Shown here piece after piece: positions 51,418 through 60,502 of a DNA stretch of 64,000 nucleotides. Within the stretch, counting starts at the first letter, position 1. The number at the start of each line of letters is the position of its first letter. Both the position numbers and the translations under genes were made by a program. The notes under the pieces were generated by a model, which saw only the letters and a list, made by a program, of their open reading frames with translations, did not search any database and had not been told where the DNA came from. The DNA comes from Planctomycetota bacterium (GTDB lineage: Bacteria > Planctomycetota > UBA1135 > GCA-002686595), in NCBI GenBank assembly GCA_947484275.1, contig CANKOY010000003.1:1-64000 (forward strand). Reading direction: 5' to 3'.

Positions 51418-51668
51418 ATAGAGGGGCGAGCCTGGGACCAGCGGATCGGCGATGGCTCCCGAGAACTGGCCAGATAAGGCTCGATAATGTCACTGTTTAC
51501 GCCGAAATGAAGGAAATCGCATTTTGGTTTCAGAGCGCTTTGGCGCCCTGACGATGGTTCCGTCCGGCGGGAGGGGTGTCGACCTGCCGGCAGGGACGCG
51601 GGCTCGCGCAGGCCTGCCCGGGGAGACACGGTTCGCGGGATGGAGCAGGGATGGGAGTCGCATTCTCA

Positions 51669-52079
51669 ATGCGGCGTGGGGGACGCGCAGGCTTCTCACT
51701 GATCGAATTGATGATCGGTGTGGTGATCCTAGTGGTCGCCTTGACTGCGGCCATCGGCTCGCAGGTCATCTCCCACAATCTGCTGCGCACCAGCCGCGAG
51801 ACTAACACTGCCATGGGTGACCTCGAGGGTGCCATGGAGCTCGCGATTCTCGTGGCACCGGGGAACCTGCCTGTGCCAGCCAGCGAATTCGCAAACGGAC
51901 GGCCGATCGCGCGTTTCAACGGACTGCACCTGCGCAACCAGACGATCACGGCCACGTATCCGACCTACACGGCCGGGCTCGCCGTGCCGGATCCGCTGGA
52001 GGTGGTCATGACCGTGCGCTGGAACGATTACTTGCAACGGCCGCGGACCCTCTCCTTGTCGACTATGAGGACGCGCTGA
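51669..52079 (+). CDS. Type IV pilin-like protein (PilV/GspI-like)
   Basis: A protein of 136 aa with a prepilin peptidase site: short basic leader MRRGGRAG, then FSLIELMIGVVILVVALT with Glu5, the hallmark of type IV pilins and type II pseudopilins. The small C-terminal domain is not recognisable. GGGAG lies about 11 nt before ATG 51669; ATG 51651 would lengthen the leader. It is the first of three genes that together look like the minor pilin set PilV-PilW-PilX. The 250 bp upstream hold an AT-rich patch with GATAAT near 51483, a possible -10. Confidence 0.85.
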   Translation: MRRGGRAGFSLIELMIGVVILVVALTAAIGSQVISHNLLRTSRETNTAMGDLEGAMELAILVAPGNLPVPASEFANGRPIARFNGLHLRNQTITATYPTYTAGLAVPDPLEVVMTVRWNDYLQRPRTLSLSTMRTR

Positions 52080-52086
52080 GGTGCCC

Positions 52087-52785
52087 ATGAGGAAGTCCAT
52101 TCGCAATCGGGGCCGCGCAGGATTCTCCGTGCTGGAGCTGATGATCTCGGTGACGCTGCTCTCACTTCTCGTGGGGGCGTTGTCCATCTCGCTCTCGCAG
52201 ATGCGCTCGCTGACGAGCACGAGCGAATCCCAGGCCACGCTTCAAGACTCCGCCGAGCGCGCCATGAAGCGCATCGTCGCCGACCTTTCGCGCTCCGGGG
52301 CCCTGGCGCTTGCAGGGGACACCTACCCGCACTTGTTCGACGACGGCGCCGCCACAGGCAGTTTTGCAATTCACGCCCACGCCCCCGCAGTCCACCAGGC
52401 GGTCGCAGGCGACGCGGACTTTGGTCCGAGCCGCGAAATCGTCTTCGTTCTGCCGCGCGAGTCGGATCCACCGGGAACCTACGGCAACGATGTGCCCGAC
52501 ATCGACGCCAACGCCAACTTGATCTGGGACACCGTGGAGTACAGCTATGTGCTCGTGACCGGCGCGGACGGAGTCAACCGACTGCAGCGGCGGTCCGACG
52601 CGGGTGCGCCCGTGGACATTGCCTCGAATCTCGAGCGCGTGGTCTTCGACGACAACGCCAGTTCCGGTTTCGCCATCCCCATCGACTCCGTCCGAATTCG
52701 ACTGTTTTTTCGGAGGTTCGACGCGAAGGGTGTGCTGCACCGCTACCGCGCCGAGCAGATTGTCAAATTGAGGAATGGGATCTGA
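52087..52785 (+). CDS. Type IV pilin-like protein (PilW/GspJ-like)
   Basis: A protein of 232 aa with the prepilin site GRAG-FSVLELMISVTLLSLL and Glu5. The C-terminal domain contains acidic loops (DDGAATG, NDVPDIDANAN) and a conserved-looking REIVFVLPRESD strand as in PilW/GspJ-type minor pilins. GAGGT ends 4 nt before ATG 52087; the GTG six bases earlier lies within that site. Two bases separate its stop from the next gene, so all three are co-translated. Confidence 0.83.
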   Translation: MRKSIRNRGRAGFSVLELMISVTLLSLLVGALSISLSQMRSLTSTSESQATLQDSAERAMKRIVADLSRSGALALAGDTYPHLFDDGAATGSFAIHAHAPAVHQAVAGDADFGPSREIVFVLPRESDPPGTYGNDVPDIDANANLIWDTVEYSYVLVTGADGVNRLQRRSDAGAPVDIASNLERVVFDDNASSGFAIPIDSVRIRLFFRRFDAKGVLHRYRAEQIVKLRNGI

Positions 52786-52787
52786 CC

Positions 52788-54641
52788 ATGAGAGTGACTC
52801 GCAATTGTCGCAGTTCGAAGCGCGGATTGGCCTTGCTGTACGCGGTGTTCGCCGCCTTCACAGCCGCAACGCTGGTGAGCGTTCTGCTCTCCACGTCGCT
52901 GAGTTCGACCCGAATTTCCAGCATCAAGACCCACGGCGGACAGGCGGAGTACCTGGCCCAGGGCGCCATCGAAGTGGCCAAGAACATCGTGCGCTCGGAG
53001 GTTGCGGCCTGGCGCGTACCAGCTGCATCGGGCACAACCGTGATCAACGGCACGCCGGTGGACTACACGATTACGCAGATAAGCCCGGATGGCGTAGCTT
53101 CGAACATCAAGCCTTGGGCCATGGGCGATCCGCCGGTGATCCGCACCGATGCCAGCGGAATCCAGACGATCATCACCAGCTACCGCATCAGCGCCACGGC
53201 CCGCGTCCAAAACAACGCGGCCACAGCCCAGCGTTTGATCCACGCCGAAGCGATTCCCGTGTTCATGTACGCCGTGTTCTACAACACGGACCTCGAGATC
53301 AACCCGGGCCCTTCGATGACCTTGGCCGGCCGCGTGCACTCCAACGCCAACATGTACCTGGGCTGCGGGGCGACGCTGACGCTCAACACGAACTACGTGC
53401 GCTCCGCCGGTGACATCTATCGACGGCGCAAGGACAATCCGACTGCCTCCACGGGCACCGTGGCGATCCGCAATTGGGTCGCCAATCCGTTCAATCCTGC
53501 GGAGCCCCTGTCCTACTTCAACATGAACTCGAAAGGCCAGATGGGTGCCGTGGTCACCTCCGGGGGCTATGACTCGCAGTTCACGACGGGCCACGACGCC
53601 AACGGCGACGGCGACTTCACCGACGTGGGCGATTGGCTCCCGTGGGGACCAGGGGCGCTGGCTTACTGGCAGCAGCCGACCGGCTACAGCGGAGGCACGG
53701 GCAGCACGGTCAAGGATGCTACTCACGGTGTGACGGCCGCCTCGCCGCCGCCGATCGAGGCCATCAACATGTTCGAGCCGGGCAACAGCGGCGTCGGCGA
53801 CTGGACACTGGCCTCCGGGAACTGGGTCCACACGCCGGGCGTGGGAACGCACCAGAAAGGCTTCTATCACTCGAATGCCGACCTGACGATCGTGGCGAAC
53901 GCGACGCACACGGGCTGGACCGCCTACGACAAGAACAACGTCGACGTGACCGCAGCGATTCCGACGGGGGCAGTGACGCTCTCGAGCATCTACGACGCTC
54001 GCCAAGGTGGCGGCAGCGGCGGATCGGCGACGAAAGTGCCGACGATGAAAGTCAATGCGGGCCTCTTGGCCACCAGCACGGCCTGGCCCACCAATGGGCT
54101 GCTCTACGTTGCCTGCAACAACAAGAGCACGGGCACCTACGCCAAGGGCGTGCAGATGACCAATGCCAGCGCGCTGCCCACGAAGCTCACGCTGGTGAGC
54201 GACGGCGCGCTCTACCTGCAGGGCGACTACAACACGACGGGCAAGAAGGGCTGCGCCGTAATCGGCGACGCTGTCAATCTCCTGTCAAACGGCTGGACGG
54301 GGGCGAAGGCCAAGGGCAGCGGCGTACCCGTGGCGACGGCGACCACCTTCAACACGGCCATCGTCACCGGCAACACGAACACGAATCCGGGTTCGACCTA
54401 CTCGGGCGGTTTCGAGAACCTCCCGCGTTTCCACGAGAACTGGTCGGGCGTCAACTGCACGATCACCGGCTCCTTCGTCAATTTCTGGCTCTCCCAGTAC
54501 GCCACCGCGGCCTGGGGTTCCAGCGGCGTCTACTCGGCGCCGAACCGGGCCTGGAGCTACGACCCGCTGTTCAACACCGTTGCAAACCTGCCGCCTTTCA
54601 CGCCGATGACCGTGACGGCTGTGGACGTGGTCTGCTGGTGA
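52788..54641 (+). CDS. PilX-like pilus tip/pseudopilus protein with Ca-loop
   Basis: A protein of 617 aa. A basic N-terminus and one hydrophobic helix (RGLALLYAVFAAFTAATLVS) resemble PilX/GspK starts, but the usual Gly-Phe prepilin site with Glu5 is lacking. The large secreted part includes an EF-hand-like loop, residues 270-282 (D-A-N-G-D-G-D-F-T-D-V-G-D), and many Thr/Asn/Gly-rich beta segments. HSNANMYLG and LVSDGALYLQGDYN segments suggest a surface beta domain. It would cap a pseudopilus or act as an adhesin. Followed by a terminator hairpin. Confidence 0.72.
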   Translation: MRVTRNCRSSKRGLALLYAVFAAFTAATLVSVLLSTSLSSTRISSIKTHGGQAEYLAQGAIEVAKNIVRSEVAAWRVPAASGTTVINGTPVDYTITQISPDGVASNIKPWAMGDPPVIRTDASGIQTIITSYRISATARVQNNAATAQRLIHAEAIPVFMYAVFYNTDLEINPGPSMTLAGRVHSNANMYLGCGATLTLNTNYVRSAGDIYRRRKDNPTASTGTVAIRNWVANPFNPAEPLSYFNMNSKGQMGAVVTSGGYDSQFTTGHDANGDGDFTDVGDWLPWGPGALAYWQQPTGYSGGTGSTVKDATHGVTAASPPPIEAINMFEPGNSGVGDWTLASGNWVHTPGVGTHQKGFYHSNADLTIVANATHTGWTAYDKNNVDVTAAIPTGAVTLSSIYDARQGGGSGGSATKVPTMKVNAGLLATSTAWPTNGLLYVACNNKSTGTYAKGVQMTNASALPTKLTLVSDGALYLQGDYNTTGKKGCAVIGDAVNLLSNGWTGAKAKGSGVPVATATTFNTAIVTGNTNTNPGSTYSGGFENLPRFHENWSGVNCTITGSFVNFWLSQYATAAWGSSGVYSAPNRAWSYDPLFNTVANLPPFTPMTVTAVDVVCW

Positions 54642-54648
54642 GATTGGC

Positions 54649-54675
54649 CCCCTGACGGTCCGGCCGTAGGGGTTT
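54649..54675 (+). terminator. Rho-independent-type terminator after the pilin genes
   Basis: CCCCT, one bulged G, ACGG, a five-base loop, CCGT, AGGGG, then TTT. The stem is GC-rich with nine base pairs. It lies 7 bp after the stop of the PilX-like gene. Confidence 0.6.
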
Positions 54676-54720
54676 CGCGCGGGATTCGATCACCGGCCAG
54701 GGATTTGATCTACTGAGACG

Positions 54721-55569
54721 GTGAACGAACCTACCTCAGCGAATTCGCCGCCGGTGTTGCGGGTCGAAGGCCTGACCAAGACCTTTGAGAACCACACCGC
54801 GGTCCGCAATCTCTCCTTCGAAGCGCAGCGCGGCGAAATCGTCGGACTCGTGGGCCCCAACGGCGCGGGAAAAACCACGACCTTGCGCTCGATCGTCGGC
54901 ATCTTGCCCGTCAAGCAGGGCCGAATCCTGGTCTGCGGCAACGACGTGATGCTCGCCGAGGCGGCGGCAAAGCGCTGTCTGTGCTGGGTTCCCGACGATC
55001 CCCAGCCCTTCGACGCCCTGACGGTCGACGAGCACCTGGAGTTCACCGCGGCCTTGTACGGTGTGGCCGATTGGCGCGGGCGAGCTGATCAACTCCTGGA
55101 GCGCTTCGATCTCGTGGAGAAGAAAAACGCCCTGGGCGGCGAACTCTCGCGCGGCATGCGCCAGAAATTGGCCTTTGCCTGCGCTTGGCTCACCAGTCCG
55201 CGGTTGGTGCTGCTGGACGAGCCGCTGACAGGACTCGACCCGCGCGGAATCCGCTCCGCAAAGCGCGCCATCGCCGAACTCGCGGCCGAAGGCAGCGCAG
55301 TGATCCTCTCTTCGCACCTCTTGGAACTGATCCAGGAGCTGGCCACGCGCATCCTGATCGTCGATCGCGGCGAAAAAGTGTTCGACGGCACGCTGCAGCA
55401 GGCGCGCGAGACGATTACGGGAACCCAGGGTGGTTCGCTGGAGGAGATCTTCCTGAGGGTCACTGACACGCAGCGTGCATCAAACGTCGGCGGCGCGACG
55501 CCCGCGCTCGGTCAGGATGCGGCCCCTGGCGATTGGTCGAGCGGCGGTGGTGGGGCGGGTACGTCTTGA
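54721..55569 (+). CDS. ABC transporter ATP-binding protein
   Basis: A protein of 282 aa. Walker A is GPNGAGKTTTL, the signature motif is ELSRGMRQKL, Walker B is LVLLDEPLTGLDP and the switch His is in SSHLLEL. This is the DrrA/CcmA-like class used with ABC-2 permeases to export drugs, lipids or polysaccharides. The C-terminal 35 residues are Gly/Ala-rich. GTG start at 54721, with TCTACT ending 6 nt upstream. Its stop overlaps the permease start (TTGA). Confidence 0.9.
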   Translation: MNEPTSANSPPVLRVEGLTKTFENHTAVRNLSFEAQRGEIVGLVGPNGAGKTTTLRSIVGILPVKQGRILVCGNDVMLAEAAAKRCLCWVPDDPQPFDALTVDEHLEFTAALYGVADWRGRADQLLERFDLVEKKNALGGELSRGMRQKLAFACAWLTSPRLVLLDEPLTGLDPRGIRSAKRAIAELAAEGSAVILSSHLLELIQELATRILIVDRGEKVFDGTLQQARETITGTQGGSLEEIFLRVTDTQRASNVGGATPALGQDAAPGDWSSGGGGAGTS

Positions 55570-57254
55570 CGCTCGGCCACCCGGCACTACGGCTCCTGGC
55601 CCGGCGCAAGTTCAGCGGAGTCCTGCGCAAGCAGTTCCGGCGACTGAAGACCGTCAAGGGCGCGATGTTCGCCATCGTTGGACTCGGCGCGATCATAGTC
55701 TGGGTCGGCGCCGTGGTGGCCAACAGTCTGTTCGGCAGCACATACAGCGAGCAGAGCCACACGTCGCCCGAAATGGCGCGCCTTGTCGGCACGGCGATCG
55801 CGGTGATGTCGCTTTTCGGAGCGCTGACGTTCCGCGGCTTGTACCTGCCGCGTGAAGAGATCGAACTTTTGTTCGTGGCCCCGGTCAGCCGCGGCGAAGT
55901 GATCCGGTACCGACTGTGGACCGCATTGGGCAAGTCCCTGTTCGGCGCGTGCTTCTTCGCGCTGGTGGTCATGGGGCGCGTGAGCGTGCCGATCTTCGGA
56001 TTCCTTGGCGCCTTCGTGGCGATGATGACCGTCCCGCTGTTGTCGCAACTGGCTTCACTCTTGGCCGGCGACGCAGAGAATCGCTGGATCAAGCGCTTCC
56101 CCAAGGGTGTTCTGCGCGCGGTGAATGTCGCTGGCCTGCTGCTGATCCTGGGTCTGATTTTCCTTCCTGAGCACGGCGAGCCGGATGAGGGAAGCGCGGG
56201 CACGTTCCAGGATTTGGCGACGCGCTTGCCCGCGCTGCCGGTCATCCGTGCGCTGGCCATGCCCGCGTGGCCCTGGGCGACCATGGCGCTCTCTGATTCG
56301 GCGCTCGAGTTTTTTCCGTTGCTCCTGCTCTGCCTGGGCATCTGGTGCTGCCTGTTCGAGGCCTGCGCGCGCATATCTATTGACTACCGCGAACTCTCTT
56401 TGGAGACATCGGCGGACGTTGCCCGGCGCCTGTCGCGCTTGCGCACCGGTTCCGTCGGCGCGGCGGGCAGCAAGGCTTCTGCGAGTTCCGCGGGCTGGCG
56501 CGTCCCGTGGTTGTTCGGCCGCGGCCCGTTCGGTGCCTTGGCCTGGCGCAAGACCGGCACGATCCTGCGCAAGGCACGCGGCACGTTGCTGATTTCGGGC
56601 GCCATGGTGCTCGGTCTCGTCGTCGTGACCCTGATCATGTTCGACGGCGATTCCGAGCACAGCGCCCTGGGCTCGAGCGTCCTGATCGCCAGCGCGGGCA
56701 CGATCTACCTGTGCGCGGGGCTGCGCTTCGATTTCAGGGAGGACCTCGACCGCATGGATGTCGTTCGCTCCTGGCCCATCGCCCCTTGGCGCGTGTTCCT
56801 CGCGGCGATCCTGCCTGAGGCTGTGCTCGTGTTTGGCTTGCTGAGCGTGGCGATCCTCGTGCGCTCGTCCATCGCCGGCGATGTGTCCCTGGAGGTCCTG
56901 GCCGTGATGGCGAGCACCGGACCCTGCGTGCTGGGCTGGATCGCCATCGACAATATCGTGTTCCTCATCTGGCCCCAGCGCATCACGCCAGGATCCGAGG
57001 TCCTGCTGCAGCAGGCGGGGCGCAGTTTGATGCTGATGCTGCTGCGTGTTCTGTCGGTCGCCACGGTGGGGGGCGTGGTTTTCGGCGGCGCAGCGGCAGT
57101 CAACTTCCTGCTGCTGTGGTTGCGCGTCGCGGAGAATGTGGCCATGGGCGCAGCGGTGGTGGTCGGCCTGGCGATCCTGGTCGCATTGAACACGCTGCTC
57201 GTGCTGCTCGGCGGCAAGGTGCTCTCGCGCTTTGATTTCGCCCGCGATCGATAG
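55566..57254 (+). CDS. ABC-2-type transporter permease
   Basis: A polytopic membrane protein of about 562 aa with hydrophobic segments grouped in two halves, around residues 30-190 and 320-560. The regions between carry basic loops. It is coupled to the ATP-binding gene through a TTGA overlap, TTG 55566 being the chosen start; TTG 55533 is an alternative. The substrate cannot be inferred. The segment PREEIELLFVAPVSRGEVI is of the type seen in bacterial ABC-2 exporters with putative ABC exporter annotation. The stop codon lies within a perfect hairpin shared with the convergent gene. Confidence 0.8.
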   Translation: MTLGHPALRLLARRKFSGVLRKQFRRLKTVKGAMFAIVGLGAIIVWVGAVVANSLFGSTYSEQSHTSPEMARLVGTAIAVMSLFGALTFRGLYLPREEIELLFVAPVSRGEVIRYRLWTALGKSLFGACFFALVVMGRVSVPIFGFLGAFVAMMTVPLLSQLASLLAGDAENRWIKRFPKGVLRAVNVAGLLLILGLIFLPEHGEPDEGSAGTFQDLATRLPALPVIRALAMPAWPWATMALSDSALEFFPLLLLCLGIWCCLFEACARISIDYRELSLETSADVARRLSRLRTGSVGAAGSKASASSAGWRVPWLFGRGPFGALAWRKTGTILRKARGTLLISGAMVLGLVVVTLIMFDGDSEHSALGSSVLIASAGTIYLCAGLRFDFREDLDRMDVVRSWPIAPWRVFLAAILPEAVLVFGLLSVAILVRSSIAGDVSLEVLAVMASTGPCVLGWIAIDNIVFLIWPQRITPGSEVLLQQAGRSLMLMLLRVLSVATVGGVVFGGAAAVNFLLLWLRVAENVAMGAAVVVGLAILVALNTLLVLLGGKVLSRFDFARDR

Positions 57255-57261
57255 ATCGCGG
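57242..57261. terminator. Hairpin between convergent genes
   Basis: Perfect 8-bp stem CCGCGATC / GATCGCGG with a GATA loop. It contains the permease stop codon and ends 5 bp before the stop of the convergent phosphatase gene. A T tract is lacking, so its role as a bidirectional terminator is inferred. Confidence 0.45.
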
Positions 57262-57265
57262 ATTG

Positions 57266-58303
57266 CTAGGCGAGGACCTCGGCCAGTGCCGCACGAAGGT
57301 GCGGCTCCAAGCGCGCTCGGGTCCCCGGGTTGACCCATGCGGCAAAACTGACTGGCGTGGTGCAGTCGATTGGAAAATCGAGCCTCTCTCCGTCGATGCC
57401 AGTGACATCCGCGCCTGCTTCGCGCGCCACGAGTACCGCCCCAGCGATGTCGTAGGGATGTGTGGCCAGGGATGGGATCTCAGGGCGCGCCGTACCCAGG
57501 GTGGCGCGCAGATCCACGCTCATGCGGTAGGTCCCCAGGCACAGGAGCGCGAGCTGTCCGCCGGAGCTGATGTACTGATCGTCGTAGCAGGAGCGCGTGT
57601 CAGCATGCTCCAGTCGCGCGAGGCGTTCGAAGAAACGCGCTTCGACCGCGGCGATCAGCGGGCGTTGGGCAGCGAGGTAGCGGAACATCGGAAAGTAGCC
57701 GTGGTCCGCGCGCGCATCTTTGCCGGTGTTCAATCGTCGCGCGCTGTGCAACACCTCGGTCGTCAGCGTGCGCTCCTCGAAATGGGCGCCGTGGCCGAGG
57801 ACTGCGCTCAGTGAGCGCCAGCGCGCCGCGCGCGAGTCGGGGATTTCGCTCACCAGGCCCAGGGTCAGATCGGACATGCGCGGCTCGCCGCTTCCTGGGG
57901 GGGCGAAGGACACAATACTCCAGGCGGATCGCAGGTCGCTCATGAGGTGGCGCGTTCCATCGATCGGATCGATGGCGATGCGCGGTCCGCCGTGATCGAA
58001 GTCCGCAAGTTCCAGCGCCGCGCCGCCGGGGCCGGGACCGCGGTGGCGCCAGCCCTCGTCTTCGGTCAAGAGCGAGATCGGCTGCGTTCGGGCCGTGTGC
58101 TCCAACCAGTTCGTGATCACGTCTTCAGTGCACTGATCGAGCGCGAAGGTCACGTCGCCGGCGCCCTGGCGCACGGGCCGCGCCAGCCGCTCGCCGTCGC
58201 CCCGTGACAACGCGTCCGCCAGCGCCGCACGGGCGGTCTCGCGCACCTGCGTGCAGAGTGCTCCCAGGCGCGCGAGCCACAGCGTTTCCAGATCGCGGGC
58301 CAT
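57266..58303 (-). CDS. Inositol monophosphatase family protein
   Basis: A Mg2+-dependent phosphatase of 345 aa. Metal motif A is IAIDPIDGTRHL and motif B is HPYDIAGAVLVAREAGADVTG; GDVTFALDQCTED and the Glu in LLTEDEGW provide the third metal ligand. The family acts on inositol phosphate, fructose-1,6-bisphosphate, NADP or 3'-phosphoadenosine phosphates. It is longer than typical SuhB because of an insertion at about residues 150-230. I choose ATG 58303; GTG 58321 is in frame. It is divergent from trxB. Confidence 0.85.
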   Translation of the reverse strand: MARDLETLWLARLGALCTQVRETARAALADALSRGDGERLARPVRQGAGDVTFALDQCTEDVITNWLEHTARTQPISLLTEDEGWRHRGPGPGGAALELADFDHGGPRIAIDPIDGTRHLMSDLRSAWSIVSFAPPGSGEPRMSDLTLGLVSEIPDSRAARWRSLSAVLGHGAHFEERTLTTEVLHSARRLNTGKDARADHGYFPMFRYLAAQRPLIAAVEARFFERLARLEHADTRSCYDDQYISSGGQLALLCLGTYRMSVDLRATLGTARPEIPSLATHPYDIAGAVLVAREAGADVTGIDGERLDFPIDCTTPVSFAAWVNPGTRARLEPHLRAALAEVLA

Positions 58304-58341
58304 CTCGCACAAGCTAACCACGTCAGCCCGTCCGCGGGAAG

Positions 58342-58370
58342 TTGGAGTCCGGAGGCCCGTGGACTAGACT
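58342..58370 (+). promoter_or_regulatory. Promoter TTGGAG-17-TAGACT of trxB
   Basis: -35 TTGGAG at 58342-58347 and -10 TAGACT at 58365-58370 with 17-nt spacing, the same two hexamers as at 16344-16372. The start of transcription would be near 58377, leaving a leader of about 47 nt before trxB. Confidence 0.65.
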
Positions 58371-58423
58371 CGGCGATTGCGCACCTGTCCGCCGGCGACG
58401 CACGACTCCCAACTTCACGTCCA

Positions 58424-59359
58424 ATGAGCAAAGTTCGCGATCTGGTCATCATCGGCTCCGGCCCCGCCGGCTACACGGCAGCCATCTATGCGGCGCGCGC
58501 GAACCTCTCGCCGCTTTTGTTCGAGGGCATGCAACCGGGCGGTCAGCTGACGATCACCACGGATGTCGAGAATTATCCCGGCTACCGCGACGGCGTGCTC
58601 GGCCCGAAGATGATGGAGGATTTCAAGGCCCAGGCCGAGCGCTTCGGGACCGAGATCAAGTTCGAGCAGATCATATCGGTCGATTTTTCCAAGCGGCCGT
58701 TCACGCTGAACACCGACTTCGAAACCCTGCAGGCGAATGCGGTGATCGTCGCCACGGGCGCCAGCGCGAAACTCCTGGGCCTGGAAAACGAATCGAAATT
58801 GATGGGCCATGGCGTTTCCGCCTGCGCCACCTGCGACGGAGCCTTCTACAAGAACAAATCGGTGATGATCGTCGGCGGCGGCGACACCGCCATGGAGGAG
58901 GCGACTTTCCTGACCCGGCACGCGGCCAAGGTCACGGTCGTTCACCGTCGCGAGACGTTTCGCGCGTCGAAAATCATGTACGAGCGCGCCAAGGCGAATC
59001 CGAAGATCGCGTGGCTGCTCAACCGCGATGTGCATGACATCGTCGCCGGTGAGAAGGGCAAGCTGCGCGCCGTGGTGCTGCGCGACACACGAAACGACAG
59101 CATCAGCGAAGTCGCCACCGACGGCCTGTTCATCGCGATCGGGCACCAACCGAACTCGGGAATTTTCAAGGGCATCCTCGACATGGACGATGTGGGCTAC
59201 CTGAAGATCCACAACGGCTCTTACACCTCGGTCGAAGGCGTCTTCGCCGCGGGCGATGTGGCCGACAAGGTCTATCGCCAGGCGGTGACTGCGGCGGGCA
59301 TGGGCTGCATGGCCGCCATCGACGCGGAGCGCTGGCTCGAGCGTCATGGCGCTCACTAG
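58424..59359 (+). CDS. trxB: Thioredoxin-disulfide reductase
   Basis: An NADPH-dependent flavoenzyme of 311 aa that reduces thioredoxin. The FAD site is VIIGSGPAGYTAAIYAAR, the redox-active disulfide is CATC at residues 134-137 (ACATCDGAF), the NADPH site is VMIVGGGDTAMEEA and the C-terminal FAD motif is GVFAAGDVADKVYRQAVTAAG. All are intact and the length is standard. Its TAG stop is part of the left end of a palindromic element. Confidence 0.97.
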   Translation: MSKVRDLVIIGSGPAGYTAAIYAARANLSPLLFEGMQPGGQLTITTDVENYPGYRDGVLGPKMMEDFKAQAERFGTEIKFEQIISVDFSKRPFTLNTDFETLQANAVIVATGASAKLLGLENESKLMGHGVSACATCDGAFYKNKSVMIVGGGDTAMEEATFLTRHAAKVTVVHRRETFRASKIMYERAKANPKIAWLLNRDVHDIVAGEKGKLRAVVLRDTRNDSISEVATDGLFIAIGHQPNSGIFKGILDMDDVGYLKIHNGSYTSVEGVFAAGDVADKVYRQAVTAAGMGCMAAIDAERWLERHGAH

Positions 59360-59477
59360 CAGACAGTTGCGACCAGTTCGTTGAAGAAGGCCCGTCGCCA
59401 GGCAGCGCGTGTGAAGTCGATGCTGTGGCCGCGGAACACGCTTTGACACGGCCGCGGCTTCTTCCGCGGACTGCTAA
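59356..59477. repeat. CTAGCAG-type palindromic element, 122 bp
   Basis: The left end begins CTAGCAG and includes the trxB stop codon; the right end reads GGACTGCTA. Complementary arms with TTGAAGAAGG on the left and CTTCTTCC on the right, plus inner GGCCGCGG segments, give a hairpin. It is a diverged, shorter relative of the element at 38255-38433. Its right end runs directly into TAAACT, 5 nt before the start of the SDR gene, so it may also supply a -10 box. Confidence 0.65.
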
Positions 59478-59485
59478 ACTCCGTC

Positions 59486-60271
59486 ATGGGCAAAACCAAC
59501 AGCTCGGGCCGGCACGTGGCGATTTCCGGCGCCGGCAGCGGCATCGGCCGAGCGATTGCACTGCGCCTCGCCCGTGACGGAGCGCGATTGTCCTTGTTCG
59601 GCCGTCGCGCACCGCCTTTGGACGAAACCGCACTCCGTTGCGAGGCCGAGGGAGCCGAAGCGGTGATAGTGCGCACCTGCGACATCGGCCTTTGCGCCGA
59701 GGTCGACCGCGTTTTCGCGGACTTTGCACGGGAACACGGACCGCTCCACGCCCTTGTGGCCAATGCGGGCATCGGCGGATCAAATGAACCGGGGCCCGGC
59801 GATCGCTTCGAGGAGTTGATCCGCACCAACTTGTTCGGCACCTACGCCACATTGCGAGCCGCTCAGCGGGGATTGGCTCCAGGACCCCAAGCGCGCCACC
59901 TCGTCGTGATCAGCTCGATCCTGGCGCGGATTGGTGTGCCGCAGTACAGCGGCTACTGCGCTTCCAAGGCCGCATTGCTGGGACTCGTGCGCTCACTCGC
60001 GGCGGAGTTGGCCCCAGTCAACGTGCAAGTCAATGGGATTTGCCCCGGCTGGGTGGAGACCGACATGGCCTGGCAGGGTCTCGACGGTATGGCCCAGGGC
60101 GCGGGTCTCACGCGCGAAGAGATGCTCGGGGTCATGATGCAGCGCGTGCCACTCGGTCGCATGGGCCAGCCGGAGGATGTGGCGGGAACGGTGGCCTGGC
60201 TCCTGTCCCCCGGCGCAAACGGAGTAACGGGACAGGGAATCGACATCAACGGCGGCGCGTTCATGGCCTGA
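59486..60271 (+). CDS. SDR-family NAD(P)-dependent oxidoreductase
   Basis: A short-chain dehydrogenase/reductase of 261 aa. The coenzyme motif is ISGAGSGIGRAIAL, NAG appears in LVANAGIGG, catalytic Ser in VISSILA, and the YxxxK pair in YSGYCASK (Tyr and Lys both present). The C-terminus GQGIDINGGAFMA is typical of classical SDRs such as 3-oxoacyl-ACP reductases and hydroxyacyl-CoA dehydrogenases. The substrate is unknown. It stands alone; the start sits at the edge of the repeat element. Confidence 0.92.
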   Translation: MGKTNSSGRHVAISGAGSGIGRAIALRLARDGARLSLFGRRAPPLDETALRCEAEGAEAVIVRTCDIGLCAEVDRVFADFAREHGPLHALVANAGIGGSNEPGPGDRFEELIRTNLFGTYATLRAAQRGLAPGPQARHLVVISSILARIGVPQYSGYCASKAALLGLVRSLAAELAPVNVQVNGICPGWVETDMAWQGLDGMAQGAGLTREEMLGVMMQRVPLGRMGQPEDVAGTVAWLLSPGANGVTGQGIDINGGAFMA

Positions 60272-60418
60272 AATGCGCCGGCGGGAATCACTGGATTGTC
60301 GTCGCTGCGCCGCACGCCTGTGGACTGCTGCTGACCACTACCGGAAGTGCGTCGACCAAGTCCCAGCGCCAACGCCTCCCCGGCTGCGTTGACGCTACCG
60401 CGAGTGTTGCAGCGAGCA

Positions 60419-60443
60419 GGCCCCCGTTTTTGCCGCGGGGGCC
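60419..60443. terminator. GC-rich hairpin downstream of the SDR gene
   Basis: 8-bp stem GGCCCCCG / CGGGGGCC with a nine-base loop that contains five T. It lies about 150 bp after the SDR stop and 76 bp before the next gene. No T tail follows, so a terminator role is tentative. The rest of the 247-bp intergenic region shows nothing else. Confidence 0.35.
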
Positions 60444-60502
60444 GCCTTGCGAGGAAGTCGCATTCGGGCCGCCTTTCTCGACGTACTTCCACTGCGGGAC
60501 AC

